Shown: positions 1-12,060 of the stretch, one piece after another | Position numbering within the stretch: the stretch's first letter is position 1 | Layout of the letters: each line of letters begins with the position of its first letter | Assembly (NCBI GenBank): GCA_029531795.1 | Contig: JAPEIS010000012.1 | Coordinates: 62,001 to 126,000, forward strand | Length of the DNA stretch: 64,000 bases | Source of the DNA: Sclerotinia nivalis | Taxonomy: Eukaryota; Ascomycota; Leotiomycetes; Helotiales; Sclerotiniaceae | Reading direction: 5' to 3' | The notes under the pieces: model-generated | Told to the model about the DNA's origin: nothing | Seen by the model: only the letters and a program-made list of their open reading frames with translations | Databases searched by the model: none | Program-made: the position numbers and the translations under genes

Positions 1-1816
1 AATATCGAAATACTTTCTTAATATATTGTTTACTAAATATATATATATTGTTAATATATTGATTAGCTCGAATAATATAACTTAATATTCATACAATCTA
101 TATCGAATCCTGAATACTGTTTTCCATTCTTCATCTTTCTTCATTCTGATTAGATGAAAACCGTTTCGTAAATCAAACTTAGAAAAGATCTTAGCTTTCC
201 CCAATCGATTTCTCAATTCCGTAATTAATGAAAATAAATATCGATCCTTGATTATTATATTATTAAACTTACAATAATCTATATATAATCTTTTGATTTC
301 ATCTTTCTTAAATATATATAATATAAAGCTAACTATTTATAAAATGAATTCTCTAATCTATCCTTTCTTCAAACTATCGTCAATATACTTTTTGAATATC
401 TTCAAATCTCTTTTCGATATTTGATAAATAGACCCGAATAAAGATATTTTTTTTTTCATTAATATTATTTTGTAATTCTATAATTTGTATTCTAATAAAA
501 CTTTATAACTTTTTCATTCTTCGAAAAGTTTTGTGTATTTTCTATACTTCATTGATATATCCATCAATAAGGAATCCTAAACTCAATATTCTATATCGAT
601 AAGATTATTCGCTTTCAATTCCCTAAAGCATATATTCAATCTCGCAGACTCGTATATATCTCGATAATCGTAATCGCATTAATCGAATATCAAAATTCTT
701 CGATTCCAATTGATATTGGGGTTATATTGTATCAATTATAGCATCTCTAATATAATCTAATAATTCCTCAATAGAATTATATCAAATTATATAAATTTGT
801 AATATTCATTTATCTACATTTTAATTGATTTGATTTCTATTTGTATTATCCCATTTTCAATATCAATTAATTATCTATCTACTAATTGTAACATATATAA
901 ATGTTTCTTCATTTGGAATTTTATATCAACTTTTTATATAACTTCTTATACAATAAAATTTCCAATTGCTTCAGAATCTATTATAATTCTGAGTCAATAT
1001 CTATTGATTATAACCATCTAATTGATCTATCCGCTATATCCTGTAGTATTTAATTGTCTATTTTGACCTGTTCAATTGGTTTGGTCAATTTGATCAATTA
1101 AACGATTTAATTGACTAGATAATAAAACATTCCAACAATCTTCTTTCTTATCATCTATAATTGTTTGATTTATTGAGATCTTATCATCAAATATATTTTT
1201 CCATTTGATAACTAAAGGTAATCCTTATATAACCCGAAGAAAATATTCTATTATCTAAAAAGATTGTATAACTTGGATTTGTATCAAATATTCATCTTCT
1301 ATTTGTTGTACTAGATATATTTTGTATATAGAAATAAATAATCTTTTATATTTCTTTTTGCTCTAACATTTTTATATAATAATATAAAGTTTTTTCGACA
1401 AAAAAAGAATTGATTGTTATTTTATATTACAAAATTCTATATTTATCGATAATTCTTACCTTATAGATTTCTCCCTCCACAACACCTATTACACTTAAAT
1501 CGTCGTTGTAAATCCTTTCACCCGTTTCTTCAAATTTCCAAATTCGACGATTCCATTCATCGATATACTATATAATCCAAAGTTCTCCTAAAATTGGCTC
1601 TCGATTAACCTACGATATTAACTCTTCTTCTAAATCTTTTGATTTTTCGATTTGATTATCCTTCAATTATTCCTTAGAACCTAAATCTATACAATTTAAA
1701 ATGTATAATTGGAATACAAATATCATATTGAATTGTTTTTTATCCTTTTAAAGTTTCTTATTCTAATTGAAATATCTTTGTTTCCTTTAATAATAGATTA
1801 CAGCTCTATATTCTGA

Positions 1817-2131
1817 TTATCTATATTCAAAATATAACTTTTTATTTCTATATCTATCTATTTCTTCTTTAAATGATTTTCCTCGAATAATAATATCCAG
1901 TTTTATCGGATCTCTATAGCTTTTATTTCTAACTTGATAATATCTTTTTTTATTTTGTTTATAATTCTGATTAAAATGATTTTGGAATTTCTTGTTTTGT
2001 TGATACTTGTAAAAACAATTATCAATTTTAATTGTAAGCTTTATTATTTCGTTAATATTCATCACTTCGATTCTTCTTACGAGTTTCAATTTTATATAAT
2101 CCTTAAAACCGCAATAGAAATAGCTTAGCAA
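1817..2131 (-). pseudogene. gag C-terminal remnant of family A
   Basis: Open for 104 codons on the minus strand. The tail (IIRGKSFKEEIDRYRNKK then LYFEYR) resembles the end of fungal gypsy Gag, where a basic linker leads into a CCHC knuckle of the form C-F-E-C-G. Here the Cys codons read Tyr, a G-to-A change. It lies directly downstream of the 5' LTR and leader, the expected place for gag. Family membership is inferred from position and this motif; the start shown is the first Met, not a proven start. Confidence 0.55.
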
Positions 2132-2699
2132 AACTTGTTGATTTTAACCAATTTGATTAATATATCGTTTGAATTCTATAGTATAATTGATTACCGTTTT
2201 AATTTGCTTTAAAACAAATAAATTTCATTCAATTATCTTAACCTCATCAATATCCTCAAATACTCGTCCAATTTCTTTCTTGAATCTTATAAAGCTTTCG
2301 AAAATGGTTTGTGTGATTGTTATATAATGATTTCTAGATTTAATAAAGTAATCTTTAAGATAAAATTGAATCTATTTGATTACTTCTCTACAGAGATAGG
2401 CAAAGGTATATAAACTGTAATTATTGTAAGTTACGAATTTGGTAATATTGAATTTGAAATACATTTCTGTTTAGAATAGAAAAATTTCAAATTTCTTTCG
2501 ATTGCTATAATACTTATCAGATATTACTATTTGTAATGTTTCTATAATCTATATTAAAATAAAATCGGTATCAAATAACTCGATATTGTTATTATCGTTG
2601 TTGTTATTATTCTGTAGAGTTTCGATAACGGGATTTTGTAAAAATATTGCAAAATGAAATATACCAAATCGGTATTTAAACCAATAAAAATATTCAAAG

Positions 2700-3112
2700 T
2701 GTTATATTGTTACAATCCTTTCTCACTAGGAAGTGATTAAGGAATTGATAGAAAAACTATAATAGTTTCTACTAAGAATCAAACAAAGGCTTAATAATAA
2801 TGAACATATAACGATTGTATTATATAATAACTATAGTATTTAAACTAATGATTATTCTTGAATACAAAACTCTACAAAAAAGGATCTATCCTAACTATAT
2901 AGATCTTTGTACTAAAAGCCCTAAAAGCCTTCGAAACTTCAATACTCTAAAAGTCCTAAAAGCCTTCGAAACTCCAATACTCCATTATATGATCTAGTAC
3001 TAATATAGCCTACATATATTTGATCGTACAACCACCCAAATCCTATACTAATTTGATTAAATCATATCGCGTATTCACGCGATCGGTTAGTATAAGATCC
3101 GTGATCGTAATA
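2700..3112 (-). repeat. 5' LTR of family A copy 1
   Basis: The sequence is the reverse complement of the LTR at 13654-14147 over its whole length. It ends TGTTAT at the low side and TAATA (decayed TAACA) at the high side. It is about 80 bp shorter because it holds two, not four, copies of an internal unit of about 35 bp containing GCCTTCGAAACT. PBS candidates next to it are not recognisable. Confidence 0.8.
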
Positions 3113-3240
3113 TAATTGTTCTTAAATATGAAGTTTTACAAAAAGAATCTATTCTATTTATATAGATCTTCGTACTTGGAGCCTTCAGGACCTTGAAAGG
3201 TTTTGAATTTATGATTTGTTAGATCTAGAATATTTTGGAC
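3113..3240 (-). repeat. partial family A LTR (copy 2, left piece)
   Basis: Directly abuts the copy 1 LTR. It matches the interior of the family A LTR (the block with GTTCTTGAGTACGAAG and TATATAGATC at 13930-14010, reverse complemented), but lacks the outer end. The LTR resumes at about 4600, so about 1.35 kb of unrelated DNA splits this LTR. Confidence 0.6.
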
Positions 3241-3621
3241 TTTTCCTTTATATATATCCTAACATACATATTTTAAAACACCTTTCATAACTCGATTCTT
3301 ATTGGTCTAGAAAGTACGTAAGGTCTGTGCGGGAACAACTTAAAGGGAATTGATGATATCGAGCAACATTATAATTGAAGAGAATTGATAAAATGATATT
3401 GGAAAGTAGAATTATAATTAGTTAATTGAGGGCTTTCTAATGATATATTTTTTATATTTTTGTAATCGATTGTTGTAGAATAATAATTAATTGAAGGATT
3501 TGAGATCGATTGAATGAATGAAAAGAATCGAGATTGAAGGTTGAAAAGTTCAAGAACGATTCTGATTGGTTCAATAGATCGAGGGGTGCGATAAGAGAGA
3601 TAAGGAACCTCAAAATATTTC

Positions 3622-4402
3622 GAAAAGTTGAATTGGAGAGTTCTAATTAAAGAGTTTATTTAAAAAGTTGAATTGGAGAGTTTTAATTGAAGAGTTTTAA
3701 TTGGAGAGTTTTAATTGGAGAGTTTTAATTGAAGAGTTTTAATTGAAGAGTTTATTTAAAAAATTGAATTAGAGAGTTTTAATTGAAGAGTTTTAATTGG
3801 AGAGTTTTAATTGGAGAGTTTTAATTAAAGAGTTTATTTGAAAAGTTAAATTAGAGAGTTCTAATTGAAGAGTTCTAATTGGAGAGTTCTAATTAAAGAG
3901 TTTTAATTGGAGAGTTTTAATTAAAGAGTTTATTTAAAAAGTTGAATTGGAGAGTTTTAATTGGAGAGTTTATTTAAAAAATTGAATTGGAGAGTTTTAA
4001 TTAGAGAGTTTATTTAAAAAATTGAATTGGAGAGTTGAATTAGAGAGTTTTAATTGGAGAGTTTTAATTAAAGAGTTTATTTGAAAAATTGAACTAGAGA
4101 GTTCTAATTGAAGAGTTCTAATTGGAGAGTTCTAATTAAAGAGTTTTAATTGAAGAGTTTTAATTAGAGAGTTTATTTAAAAAGTTTAATTGGAGAGTTT
4201 TAATTGGAGAGTTTATTTAAAAAGCTGAATTGGAGAGTTTTAATTAAAGAGTTTATTTGAAAAGTTGAATTAGAGAGTTTTAATTGAAGAGTTTTAATTG
4301 AAGAGTTTTAATTGGAGAGTTTTAATTAGAGAGTTTATTTGAAAAGTTGAATTGGAGAGTTCTAATTGAAGAGTTTTAATTGAAGAGTTTTAATTAGAGA
4401 GT
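3622..4402. repeat. minisatellite, 14 bp units in a higher-order pattern
   Basis: Roughly 780 bp built from the unit GAGAGTTTTAATTG and its variant AAGAGTTTTAATTG. A longer spacer unit, GAGTTTATTTAAAAAGTTGA, recurs every three to six units. Both units share the GAGTTT core, so the array probably expanded from one ancestor. G/A differences between units are the main variation. Confidence 0.9.
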
Positions 4403-4470
4403 CGGATTTGGGGTGTTTGAGACAAGGGTATATATTTAAATTCATATTTATATTCATATTCATATTCATA

Positions 4471-4574
4471 TTCAGAGTTCAAATTCAGGGTTCGAAAGGG
4501 TCATGTGAAAATTACCCCACATTTTAGTGCATAATTCGACGCATAGACCATTTCGCTTTGCTTCGAACTCTGAA
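4471..4574. repeat. short perfect inverted repeat
   Basis: TTCAGAGTTC at 4471-4480 and its reverse complement GAACTCTGAA at 4565-4574 enclose about 84 bp that is less AT-rich than its surroundings. It follows a TTCATA microsatellite. It could be a small foldback element or chance. Confidence 0.4.
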
Positions 4575-4599
4575 TAGCTTCAAAATTCATAATTAATTG

Positions 4600-4738
4600 A
4601 AAATGAAATTCTTTTAAATTATAGATTAATAATGATTGTACTTATATGATTATTAAATAACTGTAATTTTATACTAAATTAATCGAATCGTATTGTGTAT
4701 TTATATAATCGATTATTGTAAGATTTGTAATTATAATA
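4600..4738 (-). repeat. partial family A LTR (copy 2, right piece, 3' LTR start)
   Basis: Reverse complement of the first 140 bp or so of the LTR at 13654, ending in the decayed TG terminus at about 4738. It is followed by CTATTCTCTATTTAG, matching the decayed polypurine tract next to 13654 (CTATCCCCCATTTAG when reversed). This makes it the 3' LTR of a minus-strand element lying to the right. Confidence 0.7.
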
Positions 4739-4848
4739 CTATTCTCTATTTAGATTAAAGCTTGTTTTAAACTTATAAGACGGGTTTATATTCTTCAAAA
4801 AGCAAAGTATAGGTTTTTTTTTTTTTTTTTTTCTTCATTATATTATCT

Positions 4849-5590
4849 TTGCGATCAAAGAAATATAAAGAGGGAATTGAATTTTCTTTATTAATTGAAT
4901 CTAAAGATTTCGTTATATCTTTTTGTATTTATTATGAAAAACATTTATATCGTTATATTGTTGTTAAAGAAAATTTTATTTGTTATAGCGAATATACTTA
5001 TCGAACTCAGAAGTGTAATATTTCAGATCTTTTTATTGGAGATATAATGAGTATTATTTGTGAATAAAAACATTTGGATTGCAAATATGAAGAAATTTTA
5101 TCGAAGTTGTTTTGTTTCGATAAACAATAACGCTTTTTCGGAATCGGGTTTCCGAAATGATTCGGTGTAGTTTTCTTACGGTCTTGCATGAAGGTAGAAA
5201 TAATTTTATTATTAATATAGATTTATTATCATTATAAAAAAAAAGGTAAAATTTAGGCTAAGGGTATTGATGACGGGGCACCGTCTTTAAACAAGATACT
5301 TTAGAATTTGTTGAAAAATAAGAGACTTTTTTTTTTGAACTATAAAAACTCTGGTTTTCAATGAATTGAAAAAGAACTAAACTTAGAGATGGTGATAAGT
5401 TTCTAATAGATGAATTAAATACTTTAAAAAAGAAAGAAAGATTGATGAAAAAGTAAATTGCAAAGGAGAAGGAGGGCGAAAATGCTTCCAATCTTAATAA
5501 TACTTCGTTTTTCTTGAATCTATTAGATCCTTTCTAGAGAGATCTAAATATTGTTGATAGAACATTTTCAATTTTTCAGGGCAATTGAGA
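4849..5590 (+). pseudogene. antisense accessory gene of family A, copy 2 (Zn2Cys6-like, degenerate)
   Basis: Runs opposite to the element's pol, between pol and the 3' LTR, as in the better copy at 12955-13566. From about 4985 it reads Y-S-E-Y-T-Y-R-T-Q-K-C, then 11 residues, then S-I-I-C-E-stop-K-H-L-D-C. That is the spacing X-2-X-6-X-11-X-2-X-6-X of a Zn2Cys6 cluster, with Tyr in the first two Cys positions and Ser in the fourth. Further on, 5386-5590 reads IDELNTLKKKERLMKK, KEKEGENASNLNN and FSIFQGN, matching IDELDTLKEKERL, ANRNTSGLNN and SAVFQGN of the other copy. Several stops and probable frameshifts make it non-functional. Confidence 0.6.
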
Positions 5591-5598
5591 TTCTTTTT

Positions 5599-6073
5599 TG
5601 ATTTTCAAATGTTTTCTGAATGTGGGTAATCGAGTTATTTGATTAAATATTTGATTGTATTTCTGATATATTTGTAATCTAGTATAATTTCGATATTATA
5701 TTTAATATTCGAATTGATGAATTCGATTATAGTTTTTGATATATTCGGTATTTCTAGTAGTACTAATTCGAATAGGGATATATAGAATATTGGATAGATA
5801 TTTATAGTATTTAATAGTTTCAATTTAAAATTGATAGATTCTATTATTTTGTCGATTTCGAATAGTTTAAGTTTTTTATGATCTAGTTTATCGTTTGATC
5901 ATTGTATTTGGATATTCCTTCGAATTAGATAAACTTTGTTTTTTTTTTAAGAATAGATCCTATATTTTTTGTAATTTGTTGTAATATACAATTGTTTTTA
6001 AGATAATGAATTGTAGATTCAATAAGAGTTGTTTGTATAATTCCTTGATTTCTGATATATCTTTTATAACTTC
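5599..6073 (-). pseudogene. integrase C-terminus and chromodomain of family A, copy 2
   Basis: The minus strand reads an integrase tail including NTINIYPIFYISLFELVL (compare the F-H-[VI]-S-x-L-[KE]-P motif of gypsy integrases), then EFINSNIKYNIEIILDYK and IRNTIKYLIK, the start of a chromodomain. The alignment with 12822-12989 is clear. The fragment stops abruptly at 6073, where the family B LTR begins; nothing homologous continues on the far side in the same orientation. Confidence 0.75.
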
Positions 6074-6236
6074 TGTTATGGGTTCATCTCCCTTCACCTG
6101 CACGTGATCATGTGTGCCTTAGGCACACATGCATACACTCACTTCTATATAGTCAGGTCACCTCCTTGACTTTCTTCTCCTCCTCGTAGTACAACAATAG
6201 ATCAAATCTACACATATCTTTTCCCTTACCGTGATA
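6074..6236 (+). repeat. 5' LTR, family B
   Basis: Starts TGTTATGGGTTCATCTCCC and ends ACCGTGATA (a decayed TGACA end). It aligns over its full length with 12659-12821, differing mainly by C/T and G/A. An inner segment, TGTGCCTTAGGCACACA, is nearly palindromic in this copy and has decayed in the other. Confidence 0.88.
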
Positions 6237-6549
6237 GTTTGTACTACCCTTTCAAAGACTCCGTCACTTTACGAAGTGATCTAACCTTGTCAAATTATTT
6301 GTAAACTTCTATATCTATTTTCGACTACTTTTGCACTGTTGTAATTCGTTTGTTTTTGTACGGTCGCGTTTCTTATTTGTTTTTGTGTAGTTTCTAATCC
6401 CTGATTGTTTTTGTGTGATTGTATTTATTCACAAACTTCTATATCTATTTTTGATTGTTTTTGTGTAATTACAAATTCCTTATCAATTACTTTGTGCAAT
6501 CATAATTCTTTTTATAATAGTTTTTGGTTTTACATTTGTTAATAGTGCG

Positions 6550-7610
6550 ACTCCTACTTCTATCGAAAGAATTTGTACCGAAATCCAATGAGTTTTTGGC
6601 CAATGGTCTACTATTACACAAATCCTAGTAGAATTGGATGTTTCAGTGATATCAAATCTTGCTGCCGGTTTTAATGAACAAATTGTTTATCTGAATTATG
6701 TTTTCTCTATCATCGAAGATCGTTTTATTATTCAAGTTACCCATATCGCTATTCAAACAAATAAGATTGAGAAATTCAAAACAAAAAACGTCGAACTTTT
6801 TTGTACTCTAACCGGCAAGCAAGTTTAGCTAAACACCGATAATGTTACCACTAACCAGAAACCGATCATTCCCCGCCAAACTCAGAAGAACCCACTTGTT
6901 TTTAAAGGTAAAAGATTTAATATTCTCGTCCAACAAAAGGATTATCAATCCTGGAAGTTGGGTTTGCAATTTTATTGGATAATCGATTTACAACTTTTTG
7001 TTTTCGAACAAAAGAAGATTAGTTATGCTATTAATCTTTTCGATGATCAAATGCAACAAAAACGTATTACGGATATCATTAGATTCATTAACGATCCCAC
7101 TTACTTCGATTCTACTATTTCGTTTTTGGCCAAATTGAACAAATTATATATCTCTATAGATATCAAAAAGGAAACCTCGCTCAAATTCGATAAACTTTCT
7201 ATGGGTTCAAAGGAATCCTTTTCGGCTTTTTTCTCTACATTATCTCATCTTGCTAATTTTTGTTACAAATCTGATTACGAGATTGTTAACGCAATGAAAC
7301 AAAAAGTTACGGCCCCCCTTCGAATTTTGGTTATTGATAACTCGAACCCCTGCGTGGTTGACAATATTGATGATTAACAAAAGAAATTCTCTACTTGGAG
7401 TTAGAATCTTTGTGATGTTGAGTATTATAACAAAAATTCTGGTAAAGCATCTATTATTGATAATGATCCTATGGATTTCGATATAATAAAACAAAAGGGA
7501 TAACAGAAAAAGGGTCCGCAAAATAAGAAAAAGAAATTTAATCCTACAGTTTTTTGTAATTGTTGTGGTAGGATCGGTTATTTTCAGATTAATTGTCATG
7601 CTATTTATGA
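6550..7610 (+). pseudogene. gag of family B with zinc knuckle
   Basis: One frame holds the coding stretches 6634-6828 and 6958-7377 and the knuckle at 7555-7596, interrupted by stops. The middle part (ITDIIRFINDPTYFDSTISF, LMGSKESFSAFFSTLSHLA-like) has the composition of a capsid domain. The knuckle reads C-N-C-C-G-R-I-G-Y-F-Q-I-N-C, that is C-X2-C-X4-H-X4-C with the His replaced by Tyr, a single C-to-T change. Gag would package the element RNA and form the particle. Confidence 0.7.
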
Positions 7611-7784
7611 TATTAATGGTAATCTTCTTTTTGGCAAATAAGCTCCTGTTAATATCTTTTTCAATTGCAATACCGTTGCTTCAACTAATCCAGTCTTTGA
7701 TTAATATATTGCTGTTCCAGTTTTTCGAAGTGTTAATAGGTTTAATAATAATCGTAATGGATTTCGAGAAGAATATACTAATAA

Positions 7785-8246
7785 TTGGGTACAAAGTTAA
7801 TAACACCTAAATCAGGTACAATAGCAAGGTTATATCGAGTTAGAGGAGGTTGTTTCTATATCCAGTTCAATCAAGGAAAATCTCGAATAGGGAAAAGATT
7901 AATCTTTACAAAAAATCGTTTGTGGAGGAATATTAAAGGCAAGATGGTAAATCGAGGAATGGATAAATATAAGCTATTGCAATTCAATTCTATGAATAGC
8001 AAATCTTTACTTGTTAAAATTACTATATTCCTTGTATATAAAAATCCTTTTACTGTTACAAATCTTATTGATAATGGATGCTCTGGAGAAGCCTTTACTG
8101 ATTGTTCTTTTGTTTTCAAATACAATATTGAAATACAACTTTTATCTCATTCTTGTGAACTCCAATTTGCCAATGGAAAGGTCGTTGATAGAATTACAGA
8201 ATATTTTGTGATAGAAATTGTTATGGGGGATTATTATAAATATTGA
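7785..8246 (+). pseudogene. retropepsin region of family B pol
   Basis: Open for 153 codons and in the frame of the downstream RT. NLIDNGCSGEAFTD lies near 8055-8096; the gypsy protease motif is L-I-D-S-G-C-[ST]-G-x-A-F-I-D, so the catalytic D-S-G has become D-N-G by one G-to-A change. Upstream residues are basic and may belong to a Gag-protease linker. The protein would have been an aspartic protease processing the polyprotein. Confidence 0.65.
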
Positions 8247-9619
8247 TCCTTTTATATTATCCAACTTTTATCAAAGATATTATTAATTTTTGATTTACCA
8301 TGGTTATAATGTTATAATTTTATTATTAACTAAATAAAAATAAATTTAATATTCTTTTCAAACTACTACACTTCCAATTGTTTGATATGTTATGATTCAA
8401 AACTAGTTATTGCATCAACGATTTTATTTTCGATTAAGGAACAAGAGGATCTAGCAAAAGTTACTCTACAATAGGTCGTTGATACTATCAAACCTTTAAA
8501 TAAATTCCTTATCGATTCTGATATAAAAGCTAAATGTACAATTTATAAATATTGCTTTTCATATATCAAGAATTGTCCAAAGGACGATATCGATTATTCA
8601 TCTATTCAAACACTTTCTACTTTTAAAAGAACTTTTTATAAAAAACCTTTTATTGAAGAGATACTAGATAAAAGTTACATATTATAATCTGACGATTCTT
8701 CTATTGACCTCGAATTTCAGTAAGGTCTGATACCTGGTATGAATCATTATTGAACAAAATGTTACGGAGAACCAAATAATTAAGTACAGATGATTTCTAA
8801 TTGTTCACATCCAAAATCGATCTTAAAGATTGTAGGTTGGTGTCGGTTTATTCACAATCCAAAAAACCGTTTGTCTCTGCTTTTTGTTGAGGAATTCCTT
8901 ATGCTTATTTATAAAGATACAAATCCAAATATAAATGATATTCGTTAATTACAAACTTTTAACTTTGTTTTGTTTTGTTAATAAGATAATATTCGGACTA
9001 TCCGATTGATATAAAATGAATTGAATACTGTATAGAAAACTATTAAACAAAATCATCTGCGATAGGCTATGTTGTCCTCAATACTCATAGAAGGGGATTT
9101 TCAATCGATTTTATAAGAGCAAAACAATATAATAGAAATGCTCTTTAGAACCCCACTACAACTTTATAATTTTATATACAATTGTTACAAGCCGTTTCAT
9201 TTGTAAAAGATCTTTAAAACTGATATCGATAAATTTTTAATTGGTAAATTTTTCTTTAATAACAATCAAATACAACAAAGGCTTTTTATATGGTTACAAG
9301 ATAAACTTCCTGCCTTTCTTTTATGTTATGCAGATAAGTTGTTGTTTTGTTGAATCTGGGATTACAAAATTGAGTTGATGTTTGGTAAAGAGTTCTCTTA
9401 TTTCAAAAATCGTTTTTTATTGTTAATGGAGTTGGTAATGGTGTGTAAATAGCTTGATGATAATCTCTCCAAAGAATTCATTCGGAAATCGAGATTGCAA
9501 TGCATCTTTTTTTTGTTATTGGTTGTCAAACCAAAAAAGGGGGTCTGTATTTGTTAAGATTATTGAGAATTAAATAATATTATTATAAAGAATCGTTATT
9601 TATTATCTATCGTTTGTGA

Positions 9620-10700
9620 AACGTTGGATGCTTTTTGTAATACAAAAATTTATATCAAACTTGATATTATTGTAGTATTCAACAAATTGTGAATTGCCGA
9701 AGGGGATGAATGGAAAACTGTATTCATTATTTATTTTGATCTTTTTGAATCTTTGATTATACCTTTCAATCTTTGTAATACGTTTGCATCGTTCCAACAT
9801 TATATCAATCATACACTTTTCGACGAATTGGACAAATATTGCATTGTATATCTCGATAATATCCTAATCTACTCCGATAATCCTGTAAAGTATAAAAAGC
9901 ATATCCACCAAATAATTCAAAAATTAATAGATGCTGGATTACAGATTGATATTAATAAATACAAATTCGAAATTACAAAAACAAAATATTTGAATCTTAT
10001 CATTACAACCAAAAACATCGAAATGGATCAAGAAAAAATCACAACTATTACATCTTAGGAATTGTTTTTATGTATAAAGGATTTACAACAATTTCTCGGT
10101 TTCGCCAATTTCTATCAACATTTTATAAAAGATTTTTCAAAGATTTGTTACTCTCTCAACGACCTTTTATAGAAAAATATTATATGGGATTGGATTGCAA
10201 ATTATACAAAAACTTTTAACACCTTAAAAAGAGCTTTCACAATAACACCAGTTTTGGTATACTTTAATTACAAACGGAAAACTGTTTTGAAAATCGATGC
10301 TTTCGATTAGGCTTTAGGAGAAGTTCTTTTACAATATAATGATGATAACGTTTTGTATCCAATCGCTTATTTTTCATCTAAGCATATAACAACGGAATAC
10401 AATTATAAGATCTACGATAAAAAACTACTCGCTATTATCAAGGCAATGGAAGAATGGTATTTAGAGCTTTAAGGCTTACAAAAGAAATTCGAGATTCTTA
10501 CTGATTATAAGAACCTCGAATATTTTATGATTACAAAAGTTCTCAATCAATAACAAATGTAATAATCTGAATTTCTATCTCAATATAATTTCCGTATAAT
10601 CTATCAACCAGAAAACAAAACTATTCGACCAAATACACTAAATAGAAAATACAAAAATCGGCTGTATCGTTTTGATCTAAACGATAAGCGTTTAAAAAAT
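9620..10700 (+). pseudogene. reverse transcriptase and RNase H of family B
   Basis: [40 protein letters not shown] and CIVYLDNILIYSDN follow the order of gypsy RT blocks. The catalytic YLDD is YLDN at 9849-9860. From about 10080 [15 protein letters not shown] marks the RT thumb. Then LKIDAFD, stop, ALGEVL and [17 protein letters not shown] mark RNase H, with Gln/Trp-to-stop changes. Stops are scattered but the frame holds from the protease on. Confidence 0.8.
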
Positions 10701-10739
10701 CGAGAATGTATTATCTTCCTTCAAAATCATTTTGACAAT

Positions 10740-12060
10740 AATTTTTATAAAGATTTGATTGGGCATATCAATTTGATACCAGTGGAGATAATAGTGCCAC
10801 TCCATGATTAATTAATTGATACTTTAATCGATACAGTGTATACTAGATCTAACATCGCAGATTAATTTATCTCTACTCTTAACGATTTATTAATAACTAA
10901 ATAGCCAAAAGAGTATTATAAAACCCTTCGGATCGTTATACAAGATTGTTCGATCCAAAATAATAGAATTTATTACCAGGATAAGATTTGGGTTCCACCA
11001 GACGATAAACTCAAACTTCAAATTATCTATCGAATTTATTCTTCTAATCCTGCCAGCTATCCTGATCGAATTAAAACGATCGATCTTGTCTCTCGTACAT
11101 ATTGATGGCCTAACATACATTTGGAGATCGCATCCTACGTGAAGGCCTGCAAACTTTATACTTGCATTAAATCGTCCAAATCAACGCCTCCCGGATTTTT
11201 GAAATTGTTGTCTATCCCTTTTCGCACGTAATCTGATATCTCAATTGATTATATTACACCACTCCCAGATTGCATTTGTTATAATTCTATCTATAAACAT
11301 ATCTTAATAATAATCTACAGACTAATCAAAATGAAACATTTTATCGATACATATACACTAACAATAGAAAAACTAATCGATGCTTTTATCAACTACGTCT
11401 ATACACTTCATGGACTTCCGAACAATATCATTTCCGATCGAAGAACACAATTCGTATCAGATTTCTGATTACAATTCTCGAAGCAATTGGAAGTTACCTT
11501 AAAACATTCTTCAACTTTTCATCCTTAAACAAATAATCAGATTGAACGTATTAACTCGGTTCTGGAGTAGTATTTACAAGCTTTTGTTAATTATTATCAA
11601 AACGATTAATTGGATTGGCTACCCTTAGCCGAATTTGTATTCAATAATTTGATCTCTGAAACAATTGGTTGTTCGTTTTTCTTCGCCAATTACAACTTTA
11701 ATCCATACCTAAACATTGAACCTAATAACCTTACCTATCGAATATAATTTTAACACAAAAACAGAAATTCTTTAAAAATAATAAAACCACAAATCGTATG
11801 GGATATATCTTGAAACAACTTCATACTCTTGCATAGTAAATAGTTACTATTTATGAAAACTATACTAACCGTCACCACTCTAACTCACCTCGTTACACAA
11901 CTGACCAGAAAGTCTTTGTTAATATTAAAAATATGAAGACTTTACGCAAAACAAAAAAGCTGGATGATAAATGGATCGACCCTTACAAAATTATCAAAGT
12001 TTATCCTCATACTTATCTTATTCAATTGCCTGAAAATGTTAAAATCTTTTTTGTTTTCCA
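10740..12060 (+). pseudogene. integrase of family B
   Basis: Begins near a decayed HHCC region. The catalytic core includes SDISIDYITPLP (first Asp) and LHGLPNNIISDRRTQFVSDF (second Asp), then TFHP, stop, TNNQIERINSVLE containing the third acidic residue. The frame differs from that of the RT, so a frameshift lies between about 10700 and 11300. The C-terminal part with LPENVKIFF and FPLP-like residues leads to the chromodomain. Confidence 0.75.

Larger units (their letters stand above)
1..3112 (-). mobile_element. Ty3/gypsy chromovirus, family A copy 1, degenerate and cut by the window edge
   Basis: Read on the minus strand the order is 5' LTR (2700-3112), leader, gag remnant (to about 1800), degraded protease region, then reverse transcriptase running off the window start. 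Between 190 and 48 the minus strand reads KFDLRNGFHLIRMKKDEEW followed by a form of the next RT block (YEY, stop, V-I-L-F-E-L-I-N). This is the gypsy RT core with Gln to stop and Pro/Gly changes typical of C-to-T/G-to-A decay. The stretch 190-1800 is too decayed to delimit. No intact reading frame remains, so the copy is not autonomous. The family assignment rests on the LTR match to the copy at 13654-14147. Confidence 0.8.
3241..4599. other. unclassified insertion inside a family A LTR
   Basis: Separates two pieces of one LTR (3113-3240 and 4600-4738). It holds about 380 bp of unique AT-rich sequence, then a long minisatellite, a short (TTCATA)n run near 4441-4470, and a less AT-rich tail with a 10 bp inverted repeat. 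No reading frame, terminal repeat or target duplication could be defined, so it may be a relic of a mobile element or an expanded satellite. Confidence 0.4.

Noticed and set aside
3622..4402. CRISPR-like array
   Set aside because: Units are short and contiguous with no unique spacers; a fungal minisatellite.
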